Assembly: GCA_020310875.1 (NCBI GenBank)
Contig: CM035415.1
Span: 195,300,432 to 195,364,431 of the forward strand
From: Ceratopteris richardii
Taxonomy: Eukaryota; Streptophyta; Polypodiopsida; Polypodiales; Pteridaceae
DNA: 64,000 bases
Direction of reading: 5' to 3'
A program made the translations under genes and the position numbers. Positions 1 to 12,109 of the stretch are shown in pieces. A model generated the notes under the pieces. It was not told the origin of the DNA, did no database searches, and was given only the letters and a program-made list of their open reading frames with translations. Numbering within the stretch: the stretch's first letter is position 1; every line of letters starts with the position of its first letter.

Positions 1-443
1 ACTCCTTGTCCTATCTCTAAGGTCACAAAAGGACGTCGATCAATTATTCTTCGGGAACTTATTCCTGAGACTTCACACATTGCCACATGATATCCTAGAT
101 CCTCACAGGCACTTGTCCTAGGTTGATCACTACCCTGCCGTCTCAACTTCATCCTTCTGATGCGTTCTAAAGCTTCTGCTTGAGCTTCTTCTTGAACTCG
201 TTTTTCTTCTTCTTTGCGTTTCTTAGCAGTGTTGAGTCGACTTAGCATTTCTTCTGTGAGAGGTTCCTGATACAACTTGACTCTGCACCCGCTGATGTAG
301 CTCGGAAGAATATCACCTTCTAAGGTGGCTAGTTGTACTGCTCCACTCGTTGAGATCCTATTTATGATCATAGGTCCATAGCCACGTTTCTCTAATTTTC
401 TTGCATGTTGCTTCAATGTGTAGACTAAAACTAGGTCTCCAGC
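1..443 (-). pseudogene. Element C pol fragment: integrase C-terminus and start of second protease region
   Basis: Read on the minus strand this matches the A and B pol regions: the glycine-proline motif segment downstream of the integrase core (RISTSGAVQLATLEGD), the lysine/arginine/glutamate-rich stretch ending in RIRRMKLRR, and the first residues of the second retropepsin-like domain (RRPFVTLEIGQ) at the window edge. The fragment stops at 443, where the 3' LTR of B begins. The sequence resumes at 40120. Confidence 0.85.
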
Positions 444-1137
444 TGTAGCTCAGTGATGAGTAGCACCTCCTTTAATGTCAATCCGGGAAGATGTGAGGAT
501 GGTATGAAGACCTCGAGCAAGTGAAGGCACAAGTGCGTGAGTGAGAAGCACACAAACATGCACACACATACACACACGCGCGCACACACGGCAAGACAAA
601 GAGTGAGAAGCAATGGAGTTCTTAGATTACTTTCAAAAAGCTCTTACAAGTTCATTTCAATTACAATCTAACCTCAAAAATGAGCTCTCTAGCTCCTTTT
701 ATAGTTTTTGACTAGCCTTGGCCCTGTCCAGACCTAGTGTTCGGCCTAGTTAAAAATTAGGTTCCAGGGCTTATTAGAGGGCTCAAACGAGATCTAAAAA
801 GTATGAAAATGGGCAGGTAAATACTTCTAAAGCTCCTCAAGCTCAAGGACTCCTTGGCTTGCACAAAATGGAGCTACAAAAATACGAAATGATATTTACA
901 ATGGTTTTTAGTGATGAAAATCACTATTTGTGTAGGGATTTTCTCTATTGATTTGTCATACATACCTTTGAGCTCCCTACTTGCTCTTTCTTCTTGTGTG
1001 CTCAACTCCTTGATGTCTGAAAAATTTAGATGGCCTACTTGCCAGACCTTCTTTGACTGCCATGTCTGCTTGTGCTGTCCCTTCGCTCTAACTCTCTTCG
1101 TCTTGTGGCTCCTTCGGTTCCCTGACTGGTGCCAACA
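444..1137 (-). repeat. 3' LTR of element B (694 bp)
   Basis: Starts TGTAGCTCAG and ends GCCAACA on the plus strand, so TG...CA on either strand. It contains a CA/TG microsatellite near 555-590, a minus-strand TATA-like motif (TATAAAAG) around 697-704, and the GTCCAGACC...GGCCTAGTT block shared by every gypsy LTR in the window. The partner is 39419-40119. Confidence 0.93.
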
Positions 1138-1155
1138 CCCCCCCCCCACTCTCGC
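1138..1155 (-). other. Polypurine tract of element B
   Basis: On the minus strand a purine run (GAGAG, a T, then ten G) abuts the LTR start TGTTGG. It is the plus-strand primer position for reverse transcription. Confidence 0.85.
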
Positions 1156-1192
1156 GTCTGTCACCCCTGACAGACCCTTGTCTAGATGTTTG

Positions 1193-4100
1193 TTAAACGT
1201 AGTATTGGACGACGTCGGAAGCGAGGTGATGTTCTTCTAATCTGAGCCCCCGTGCTAGATCTGTTAATAATACGTCCCAATTCACTGGTCCTGGTACGTC
1301 CGGATGTGGCACCCGTAGTTGTTCTGAATGTATGGTTCTCTCCACAGCGAATAAGTGGAGGAGATGTGAAGGCCTGGGTACAAAAATTTTTGAGTGATAT
1401 TCCCAGAATCCCGTTATGAACATCTCCTCGAATGTCTGTTTAAAACAGGCGGGGAGGTACTTTATTCTGGCGTGCCAAGCATATATTACTTCTATTGATG
1501 GGGTGGTGCTCATGTCGTAAACTAGGTCTTGGTTGCCTGTAACGAAGCCTGCTCCTGAGAAGTGGGGATCCTTAATGTTTTTAAATGTCCTAAATGTGAT
1601 CAGCATTAATTCAAATATTTTCATACACATTTGTGCCATCACATCGGGTGTATTGCGTAGTCGAGTGCTCCAGTGTCTTATAGTAGAAATCATGTAATTT
1701 ACAGTGGGAGGTCCTCGTGGAGGTGCTAGATAAACATAATTTAGCCACTTGGCACAGCCTTTGATGTTTCTGACAGCAATGGTGAATTCGGGCCATGTGC
1801 ATCTCTGTAGGACTGGGGCATAACAAGGATTGTACTTAATAAAGAGGGGCATGTTATTCCAGGTTCGTACCATTTCAGGATAAGTCTCCAAGAGACGGAT
1901 CCTCCAAGTGGGTTGATGAATAGATCCTCTTTTCGCACTCTCTGGTATATCGTCGGGGCTAAACTGGGTGGCAAAGGTGGGGGCCTTCCCACATTGTCGT
2001 TGGATCTCTGCGTTGTAATCAGCCAATAATATGCAATATGGCACATACTGATCATCATTGGTCCCTATCCACCTGTGATGGGACATACGTCTGAAATACT
2101 CGGACTTGATGACAGTGTCTTCTAATTTGGCTAATGATTGGATTTGTATTGCTACTCGTTCATCGTGGGTGTTCGCTGTCTTCTCTAACGACTGAAGCCA
2201 TTCAGGTGCTTCCACTTCTAAGGTATCCATTCCCTCTGAGGTCTGTTGCCCTCCTGGCATTGGCATAGGAACGTATGGTTCCTCGTACGAATCATCTACC
2301 TCAATGGGAACCAAGTCTTCTGGCTCAGGTTCTATGACTGGAGAGGGTTGCCTTTCATACTCTAGTAACTTTTTCTGGAGCTCAACCACCTGCTCTGTCA
2401 ATGCCTTCACTTCCTCTGAAGTCGAGGCCGGTTCTATTACCTTGGTTGGAGCCTCCTGTTCCTTGAGCTGGCCACGTAGCTCATCACGTTCCCTTTCCAA
2501 CTCATCATGAGCATCTAATAGATCTGCATAGCTTTCCAAGATAGTCTTCATTGTCTCTGAGGGTACGGCTTTAAATTGCTCCGAATCCATTTCGTGGGGA
2601 GAGCCTTCCATTGCTGCTTCTAGATTTGCTTCATTTTGCTGCTGCAGTCTCTTGTTCTCTTCAAGGGCGGTTGCCATGTGTTTTCTGAGGAGTGCCAGGT
2701 TACGCCGGACTCTGAGATTATCAGCTTGGTATACGTCCAGCAAGGCCTCGAGTTGTTTGGTGCCCGGCTGTTGTGATGGTTGGGGAGTTTCTAGGAGTGT
2801 TTGGTGGGCATGTTCGAGCGTGGTGTATCGTTGGTTGAGTTCTGCATTTTCTTCCTTGATCGCTGTGAGGCGGCTCTGAAGTTTCTGATTGGTAGTGATC
2901 ACTTGATGATAACGATCGCCGAGAGCTCGATACTCATTCTGAAGTTGATAGACACATTGATTTAAAGCTAGAAATATACTATTTACATTAAATGATGCAG
3001 GGAGAGATGAAGATGCAGGGGAAATGGGGACGGGAAAGGGAGTTGTGAATGATGTGGAGTCAAGTGGAGATGTGGGTGGAGGGGGTATGGGGGACGGAGG
3101 TTGCATGGGGGAAGGGAGTGGTGCTGTGGCAGGAGATGTTTCCATAGTGTCAAATGTTTGAGTGACCGTGTAAATGGGGACCGTGGGTGGGGTGGATGTG
3201 ACGTTAGTGAAGAGAGTGGTGAAGGTGGGCATAGTGACTCCCCCGAATTGGATTCCCGGAGAGAGTGGAATTCCCATGACGATTGTGGTGATAGTGGACG
3301 TGGTGGCGATAGTGTCACGTGGTGGAGTGAGTTGTGTAGTGAGAGGTGGGGAGGGTGGTGACAGTGGTGCTTCCTGATGTTCGTCTGTTTGTGTTGTATC
3401 TCCTGGTGCTGATACGTTGATATGAATTTGTTTCCCGGACCTCATGGGACGGGCGGGAACTCCTTTCTCAAATCGGTGAATGTAGGCCATTGCCTCATGA
3501 ATGGCTTCATCCAATCCTAATGCATCGGCGTGTAGGTTTATGGACTCGATGAACATATCATCCACGCCTTCCTCTGCCAGCAATTGGTTCATGAGTTTCT
3601 TGCCTGCTTCAAGTGACATTTTATGCTGTTCTTGAACTAGCTGCATGGTTCGATATAGTCTTTTTATTTGTGCCGAATACGCGGGGGAACTTGCTAACTC
3701 TGAAAGTTCATCATACTCTTGTTCTTCGTAGGCTTCTTCCTCTTGTTCGGTCTCTTGTTCATCGATGTCGACTTCTACAACTTGCGGTCGGGTGGGGGCT
3801 GACGTTGTATGGGTTTGAACTTCCAAGTCCGATGGGACGGGTGGAAACACCAGATTGGGCCCCTCTGTACTTGGTCTTGGTAGCCGAATGGTGAATGGTC
3901 TAATGCGTCGTGTTTGGGGAGGGGTAATCTCTGGTGTAGTGGTGGCTCCCCTTGGTTGAGCGCAGGGTAATTGGACTCCCCCTCTCATCTTCTTTGATGG
4001 AGGACCTGCCGCTGATAGCCTTCTCTGGAACTCCTGGGCCCGGGACCATACGAGTGCCCGCTGAATAGGCACGTCATAGGCTAGACATTGATAGATTATC

Positions 4101-4951
4101 TTGGTCAGAGCACAACACCCGTGGAGCACATTTTTCTGCTTCTTGTTCCACCGTTGATGGGCTAGGTGGATCTGATCTATGATCCAATGTGGTACGTTGA
4201 TAGGGAGGTTTTCTGTCTCTGCCAAATACAAGCTAAACCATATCTTCTTTGGTGGCATGGTGAATCTTTCCTGGGCGGGAAAAGCAAAATGCTGCATGGC
4301 GGTCCATAGGTGAAGAGCGATGGTCGGTGTCATTGCTACCATATCCTTCAGCTTATTGAGATCTTTATGTTTCATTTTGCCTAGAACCATTGTTTCCTTT
4401 TCAGTAGGAATGTGCATACCATGCATGTCCAATGCTTCTCGTACCAGATTGAGGGTCAGTTTGAATCTTTTAAGTTCGTGGCCCGGCAACAGTGAGGGTA
4501 ACACAAAAGTGTTGTCGCCTCCCTTGGCCCTGCTAGGAGTGATGGTACTAATAAGATAAGAACAACGTAAGAAATCCGGCTTTGGTAAGTGGGCCCTGAA
4601 ATAACTGTCCAAGCCCGCTTTGGTCCATACCGAACGCATTACTTCGGCATTCTGATAGTTCTCAAATTCACGCGCGAAAAAATGGTAGCGTCCCCATTTA
4701 CCATTAAACTCCAATTCAGCTTCCCAAAAATAGGTTCCGTCACCCAATGGTCCTGCAACATCACTGAACCAATGAGCGTGTTTGCCCACCTAAGATGTGT
4801 GTCCCTGAGGAGGGTCCTGAATTGGGAGCACATGCACAGCTTGAAGTTCTTGCGGTCTTTCGGTGAGACGTGGTTCGAGGAGGAGTGTTCCTATATCCAC
4901 AATCTGTGCGCTGGATCCGGCGTGAGAACTGGAACCTCCGGCTTCTGCCAT
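1193..4951 (-). pseudogene. Element B ORF3 (about 1250 codons, unknown function)
   Basis: The start is ATG at 4951-4949 (MAEAGGSSSHAG), matching the start in A. An in-frame TAG at 4790-4792 interrupts it after about 53 codons. The next 1198 codons are open to 1193. Regions in order: N-terminal globular part with HWFSDVAGPLG and FAFPAQERFTMP; an acidic patch (DIDEQETEQEEEAYEE); a Ser/Thr/Pro-rich segment; a coiled coil rich in Leu, Gln and Glu; and a C-terminal globular part with GFWEYHSKIFVPRPSHLLHL. I see no signal peptide or membrane segment, so the env-like position is not matched by env-like sequence. The stop at 1193 lies before the polypurine tract, whereas A, E and H read through it. 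Family not recognised. Confidence 0.8.
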
Positions 4952-5179
4952 AGTTATTGCTCGCTACTGATTCTGTCGAGAATATAGAGCATGCATTAAT
5001 ATTGTAATGGACAAGATAGAACATGTTTGCCCTCGTTACAATATTATCGTGAGGTGAGTAATGGGTTAGTGGTCAGTGAGTGCACGATGGCAGTGTGTGT
5101 AGTTAATGCCTGGATAGTCCTAGGAGCTAGATGGAAAGATGCACTGTCTGACTAATGCAGTTAGTAAGTGGAGATGAAT
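4952..5179 (-). promoter_or_regulatory. pol-ORF3 spacer with candidate splice acceptor
   Basis: No gene. On the minus strand the pyrimidine-rich stretch TATATTCTCGACAG|AATCAG ends with its AG at 4974-4973, 22 bases before the ORF3 ATG. The same motif stands at the same place in A. It would suit a spliced ORF3 mRNA, but there is no transcript evidence. Confidence 0.5.
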
Positions 5180-7432
5180 TTACAGATTGGGGTCGGGGGG
5201 TTTATTACAAGTCTTAAGTTGCCAAACACCATGGATGACTTTTGGTCTTGGTTTTGTGGAGACTCGGGAGGGTCGCATGAGTAATTCTGCCGGGAGTTGT
5301 TGTGTCATTGGGACCCATTTTCGAGTGAGTCTGTGCGTGCTTCTAGGTGGCAGTGTGTTCGAGTGTATCAGACAAGAGTGGGTGGCGGCTGCTTGAGCGA
5401 GTGAACCATGTCGTGTAAGATGTGAATTGTGTGGGACTAGTTGAGCCCGCAAGCAAGCCTTAGGCACCCAAATTTGTCTTGATTGTGGGTCAGCCGTCAT
5501 CGACTTCTTGGGTACCCAAATAGATTTTACTTTCTCAACAGGGGTTTTAGGAGTCCTCTTATTATCATCAAGTCGTTGATTACTAATAGGGAGTTGAGAC
5601 CGTGGTTGTGACTTGGTTACGGTCGGCAGCTCGTCTTTCTGCACCAACATTTGTTTCATCGGCTGAGTTGTTCTGCTTCGCGCGTTCTTTTGGTCTCTCG
5701 CCTGGAGAGTCTTCAGTGATTGATCTGCCCTTAGTTGCTGCCTCCTTCTGGCCTTTGGAAAAGAAGGGAGTTCCATTGTGGTTCTGACTCCTTTTTTGAG
5801 ATCTTCATTCCTCTGCATCACATAGCCTTGGACAAGAACAGCATGGTCAACTTCATGTGCACCCCTGGAGGGACCAGGAGTCCGTGTCTTTTCTAGTTCC
5901 TTGAGTGCTCCATTATTTAACTCAATTGTAATTCTAGTCTGATTCACCCATACCTGAAGAAGTCCACTTCTTAGGTTTAAGTTGACTGCTTGGTCATAGA
6001 TCCAGTCTTGACCCAAGATAAGGGGTTCAGTGAGGTCCTCATCTTGACACACTAGTACTTTAACTGTCATTGCCTCATCATGAATATAGAGGGGAAGTTC
6101 CACCTCGCCCATGCAAGGGGTTTCCACGCCTCCCAATCCTATGAGATATGCTTCCACAGGATTGATAGTTAATTGCAACTCTTGACAGTGAGACAATTTA
6201 ACAGCACTAGTGGCTGCACCTGAGTCAATCAAGGCTCTTACAGTCCTTGCACTCTTTCCTTGCCCTATATCTAAGGTTATGAAAGGACTTCGATCAGTTA
6301 TCCTATGTGAGCTAACACCTGAAACTTCACACATAGCCACGTCATATCCTTGATCTGCATATGCATCTTGCCTAGGGTGCTCTCTACCTTGTCTTCTTAA
6401 TTTCATTCTCCGTATGCGCTCTAGGGCTTCTGCTTGAGCTTCTTCTCGAATTCGCTTTTCTTCCTCTTTGCGTTTCTTAGCAGTATTGAGTCGACTTAGC
6501 ATTTCCTCTGTGAGAGGTTCCTGATACAACTTGACTCTGCACCCACTAATGTAACTTGGAAGAACATCGCCTTCTAATGTGGCTAGTTGCACTACTCCAC
6601 TTGTTGAGATTCTATTAATGATCATGGCTCCATAGCCTCTCTTCTCTAGTTTTCTCGCATGTTGCTTCAATGTGTAGACTAAAACTAAGTCGCCTGCCTT
6701 CAAACCTTTATCCTTAACGTGGGCATCAAAGTATGCCTTCTGTCGTTTCTTAGCTGCATATATCCCTGCAGCTGCTCTCAGTCCTATTTCTCCTAATCGT
6801 TCAAGGTCAAACAGTCTAGAGGAGAGTTCATGACCCGTCCATTCATGCTCTTGTGCCACTTTCAATGTAGGTATCAAAAAGTCTAAAGGTAGCACAGCAT
6901 TTTGACCAAACACCATTTGAAAGGGAGTGGCTTGGAGTACCGTTTTGTAGGCAACTCGGTATGCCCAAACAGCATGGTGTAGCTGTTTGTCCCAATCAGA
7001 GCGTTTATTATTCACTAACTTGGTCAACACATTACATAGAATCTTGTTTGTGCTTTCGGCTTGCCCATTAGCTTGTGGGTGATAGGGGGCAGATTTCTTA
7101 TGAACTACCAAGAATTCTTGGAGTAGATTTTCAATCACTTCGTTCAAGAAGTGAGTGCCTCTATCACTCACTAGCTCTATAGGTAGCCCATATCTTGTGA
7201 ATACATTTTCAAACAAGAATTTAGCAGTTGTTTGAGCATCGTTCTTCGTTGTGGCTTTTACCTCTACCCACTTAGTTAGATAGTCTGTTGCAACAATGAT
7301 ATATTCTGCATGGGAACCCTTAGCTGGGGGATTAATAGGACCTACGAAGTCTATTCCCCACTTAGAGAATGCACGTCCACCCATCATAGGTTTCAGTGGC
7401 ATCTCATCTTTACGTATAGGATACTGAGTTCT
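5180..7432 (-). pseudogene. Element B pol: integrase core, second retropepsin domain and WVPK tail
   Basis: An open stretch of 740 codons (5180-7402), extended upstream in frame to a TAG at 7433 that replaces the CAG seen in C. It holds the integrase catalytic core (WGIDFVGP, LVSDRGTHF, QANGQAEST; D, D and E residues), the C-terminal GYGAMIINRIS segment, then a lysine/arginine-rich linker. The second protease-like domain follows, with DSGA at 6226-6215 and LGQDW at 6016-6002. The frame continues into a basic tail containing IWVPKKS, IWVPKAC and KWVPM. No chromodomain is present. This is the longest uninterrupted copy of the integrase-protease-tail fusion here, showing that the domains share one frame. 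Confidence 0.88.
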
Positions 7433-8451
7433 CTAACAGACATCACATCGTTTCACATAGGTATGTGCATCCATGTGAAGGGTCGGCCACCAGAAGCCCG
7501 CAAATAGTATTGCCTTGATCACCCGATCTGGTCCAAAGTGTCCTCCTGCTACACCTTGGTGAGCAGTTTCCAAGATCTTAAGATATTCACTCTCATGGAC
7601 ACATAGTCTCAGGTAGCCATCTTTACCACGCTTGTATAGATTATCACCAATGAGTGAGTAATCCTGGGCTTCTTGTTCTAAACTCCTTTTCCTAACCAGG
7701 GTCATATCTGGAGGGAATGTTTTCGTCCTCAGGAAGGATACTAGTGGGTCACTCCAATCTGGCACTATGGACACTTGATAAAGAGTGGCATGTTCCACAG
7801 GTGGTTTAGTGCAGCAGATTGGGCATTCCTTGCACATCTTTTGGACATCAGCTTCCATAGTTGGCCAATGTACTCCTAGTCTCCTTAGTGTCTGTAAGGT
7901 TCGTTGCTTCGAGTAGTGTTGCTCTAATGCACCTACATGTGCTAAATGCAACCATTTAGTGTACTCGTCCTCTTCTACACAACAAGCCAAGATTCCTTGA
8001 TCTGTGTGCTTGTACATACTTTCTGCCATGATGTGATATTTTTGGGCTTTTACTACCTCTCTATCCTGCGTGTTTATTACTGGATGGTTAGGTCCGTATG
8101 TCAATACTGGCACTAATGGCTTAGCCCACTGTGGTACCACTTCCAAGTTAAACAAGTAAGCATCAGGAAGGTCATCTGATACTCCTTGTGGGGCTTCTCT
8201 AGATGTGAGCTTAGAAAGATGATCAGCTCTCAAATGAGTCCTCCCTTTCCTTACCACAACCTCGAAATCATATTCCATTAGTAAGAGAAACCATCTTACT
8301 AATCTTCCTGTATTGCATCGCTTGTTCACGAGATATAACAATGCTTGGTGGTCAGTAAAAAATTTAAACTTGTTTGCAAGCAAATAGTGTCTAAAAATTT
8401 CTTAACTGCATATACCATGCCTAAGCCTTCTCTCTCAGTAGTGGTGTAATT
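7433..8451 (-). pseudogene. Element B pol: RNase H C-terminus and two H2C2 zinc modules
   Basis: Begins at a TGA (8452-8454, CGA in A) inside RNase H. One extra T near 8390 shifts the frame before LANKFKFFTDHQALLYL, the segment with the third RNase H acidic residue. After RADHLSKL come two consecutive integrase-type zinc modules: HVGALEQHYS...CKECPICC, then HQGVAGGHFG...CDVC. Both carry the YK and W..P flanking landmarks. The segment ends at the TAG 7433-7435. Confidence 0.85.
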
Positions 8452-11400
8452 TCATTCAGCTGCATTCAATTGTCTACTGGCATAGGCAATTGGAAGATCC
8501 ATATTACCTTCACCAGTAGGTTGTGCGAGTACACATCCAATAGCGTAATTGGATGCATCCACATGAACATGGAATGGCCTGTTCCAATCTGGTGTGGTCA
8601 AGATTGGTGCTGAACATAATCTTCGTTTAAGCTCCTGGAAGGAATTCTCACATTCATCAGTCCACTCAAAGTTAGTTAGAAGTCCGTACATGGGCTTTGC
8701 GATGACAGCATACATGTGGATGAACCGACGGTAGTAACCACAATGTCCCATGAAAGCTTGTACTTCCTTGATATTCCTTGGCCTAGGTAGCTCTGCTATG
8801 GCTCTCACTTTCTCTTCATCAGTGGATATGCCATTCTTTGACACTATGTGTCCTAGAATCTTGAATTGCCTGACCATAAAAATGCATTTTTCTGGGTTCA
8901 GGCAGACTTGATATTCTCTACATTTGTCAAAGATTTGTCTGAGTTCAGGAATATGGGTTTGTCTAATGTTGGAATGAGCACAAAGATCATCAACATAGAC
9001 TTCTAAATTCTTCCTCAGGAACTCCTTAAATACATGGCACATCAGCCTTTGGAAGGTAGCTGGTGCATTGGTAAGCCCAAATGGCATTACACGAAAGGCA
9101 AATATACCCCACTCTGTGGCAAAAGTTGTCTTATGCTGATCGTCTGGAGCTATGGCTACTTGATTGTAGCCCGAAAATCCATCGAGGAAGCTGTACACTT
9201 CCTTGCCTGCTACTCTTTTTAAGAGATGCTCTGTGATAGGAAGCGGATAGTTATCTCGAATTGTGGCTGCATTAACCTTCTTCAAGTTAATGCATACACG
9301 TAATTTACCATTCTTTTTGGGCACCACAACAATGGGGGATACCCATTCAGTGTGCTCAATTTGATAGATAAATCCAGCTTCAACCAGTCTATCTATCTCC
9401 TCTTTGATCTTGGCAGCGTAATTATCATTGTATGTATATGGCTTTTGCTTAGAGGGTTTGGCATCTGAGGTCATGGGGATGGTGTGTGAGCATATGTCAG
9501 GGTCCACACCTTTCAAGTCCTTGTAACTCCAAGCGAACACGTCTCTGTATTCTCTTAGCAAGGCTATCAATTCTTGCTCTTCTTCTTCCGTCAGGTCATG
9601 TCCTATGTAAGTGCATCTCTCTTCTCCCTCTTCCATGGCTACCACAATTTTCTTTGTGGTTTCTTTGTTATCATAGGCCTCCCCTGATTGCACCTCTCGT
9701 TTAGGCATTCTGATCATGACTCTCCTGTCATCTATCTCATATTTCTTAAAATTTTTCGGGACCTCAAACAAAGATTCTTCCTCTTCTGGTGTGACTTCTC
9801 TCTTCTTTTTTTTCTTTCCTTCTTCCTTCGGGGTCACATGTGTGGCTAATCTTACATCATTTGTAAGCCCTCCATGCCTCTGGGGTTGAAATTCTACTTC
9901 ATGGAAGTATTCTTCATCTGATGCAAAAGGTGGATCCATAATGATTGACTCTAGATCGGAGTCGCTCGCATCTTCAAATGCATCAGGGCTAGGTTCGCAT
10001 TCTTTTAGAACTGCCTCTCCCATGATTGGCTCTATGGAGAGGACTGAAATGTCATAGCCATCCTCATCACACTGAGGTGTCCATTGTTCTTCATTGATGG
10101 CTACATCCATGGTTGCTAGAATTTCTGCCCAGCCGTGAGGTTCGAATTCTTCGTCTGGAAAAACTACAGGTGCATAGGCTGGGTCTTGGATTGATCTATG
10201 GGTTTCTTTTGCACCTATCTCCCTGGCTTTTTCTCTCTTCTCTTCTTCTACTGCTACCTTACACATCCATAAGTGAGTGTCTTCATGCATCCATGAGGAT
10301 CCTGATCCTATGGAATGCACCAATTCTGTATCATCTTTGGCTCTATGGATGGGATTCCATTGGATGGGAGGGACATCTCTATGAGAGTAATCTTTGAGAT
10401 TCACTTTGGTCGTAACACCTAAGTGCTGCAGGTACAAAGAATTGGTTCCCCAATCCTGTACCACTTGCAACTCTCGCATAAAGGGTCTTCCCAAGATCAT
10501 CTCATAGGCATGATTTTTGCTGAAGTCACATATAGCAAATGTATGCTCAAACTCGACACCACAGGTGGTGAGAGTTATTCCTTCTAGCAATCCTAAGGGT
10601 CTCTCAATATGACCATCGGCCATCTGCAATTTCATTCTCGTTGGCCTGAGTGCTGGCTTGCCCCAACGCTTCCATAGGGAAGTGGTGGCAATTGCAACTC
10701 CTGCACCTGAGTCCAAAATTGCCTTGGTGGTGTACCCCTGGTAGGTAATGGGAAGATAGGTGTTCCCTTCTTCACCTTCACACATGTCTCCTATCTTATC
10801 CAAGGGTATTTCTGGCACTCTCCTCTGGGATCCTACCTGGGAACGAGGTTTTGCTATCTCTGGCACTTGATTGGCTACATGTTTCCACACTTCTGGTCTA
10901 ACCTTAAGCAGCTCTTCCAAAGTGAGATTGCACTGCACTTTGGTGTTCTTCACTACCTCTGTGTTCCTAAGTATGACTGAATCTTCATTTCTTATCATGA
11001 CTGTAGGTGCTCTCATACAGGTGGACTTTGCTTCCCATGGGCCTGTGAAATGGGGTAGTTCTTGTAAAGAATTAGAATCGAAGTCTAATCTTTCTTGAGA
11101 TTGGGCACTCTCCTGCTCTCCATAAATGGAAGGAAGGTCTTGTGGGAATTGATCGTGTGTGTCATCCACCAGTTCAATGGGAGGAGGAACTTCACTCTCT
11201 TTAGCCCATTTCTCTTCTTGAATCTCTCACAAGAATTCTGGTGTGTATTGATTCATAGAAGAAAAGGTGTCTGGCTCTGTAGAGTTAGGCACGTAGGCCT
11301 CAGGCACATAGGCTTTCTGGGTAGGAAGACCTGCTCTTTCACTAGCCTTGTCATGGTGTTGAGGGGCGAGTTCCTTTTGTGATTGTGCCATTAGATTCTC

Positions 11401-12109
11401 TATTCTTTCTAGGGAGGGGGGGTTGTCTGGTTCAGTGGAATTGGGCACATAAGCTTTCGATGGGGGATGGGTCATGTTTTTGCTTGCTTTATCTCTTTCT
11501 TGATTTTTTTTCTTCCTTGGCAGATCTTGCAATTATGCCCTCTAACTTCTCTAGAAGTCCATCGAAGTGTAATTGCGTCTTGGCTGAGCCTGAGTAATTG
11601 AAAAGGCGATTGGCTTCAAACATAGTCTGAGCCAATGCGACCATTTTTGCGCAAAGCTTGGTTCTTTCTATCTCTAGGTCAGCTCTAGGGTAGCACTTGT
11701 CATGATCCGTTACATTTGGCCCTTCTTGGATTCTGGCCTGATATGCTTTAAGCATCATGTCTATGTCTTCAGGAGTGGGATCAGCTAATACTGATCCTAC
11801 TCTAGGGGGTGGTGGAATCGTATGAGGTGGGTTGGAAGGTGGCGGGTCGGATGGCGATGGGAATGGTGGTGGGGGGGTAGTGTGAGAGGGAGTTTGAGAT
11901 GTGAGTTCAGTTATCCTGGCTTTGGTTTCTCTTATGCTTTCCTCAAGTTCACTCATCTTTTTAGCCCATTGTCTTTTCATTCTTTCCCGACTATCTTTCC
12001 ACGCTCTAGTCCTTTTCTTTGTCATGCTCTCGGTTTCACTAGCCTCTGGGTTCTTTTCCTGGTTTACCCCTTGGTTCTGCTGCAATGCCTGCGCTCTAGT
12101 CACTACCTG
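8452..12109 (-). pseudogene. Element B pol: linker, protease 1, reverse transcriptase and RNase H N-terminus
   Basis: From gag the frame runs into a coiled-coil and proline-rich linker (SELEESIRETKARITEL; PTPEDIDMMLKAY). A run of eight T near 11505 (seven in C) shifts the frame, and a TGA at 11227-11229 replaces CGA. The 905-codon ORF 8452-11169 then contains protease 1 (DSGAG at about 10713-10702, ILGRPF about 73 residues later), an acidic spacer, and an RT with FLDGFSGYNQ, MPFGLTNAPATFQRLM and YVDD (8997-8986). It ends in RNase H (HVDASNYAIG). RT and PR1 motifs look intact. Confidence 0.88.

Noticed and set aside
431..613. Small ORF with VCVCVCM runs in LTRs
   Set aside because: Produced by the TG microsatellite; repeated in each LTR and not conserved as protein.
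874..1164. Separate gene across the left LTR of B (96 codons)
   Set aside because: It is in a different frame from the ORF3 tail seen in E, and it includes LTR promoter sequence; chance open frame.
2983..3318. Pro/Ser/His-rich overlapping ORFs in ORF3 regions
   Set aside because: Shadow frames of the low-complexity Pro/Thr part of ORF3.
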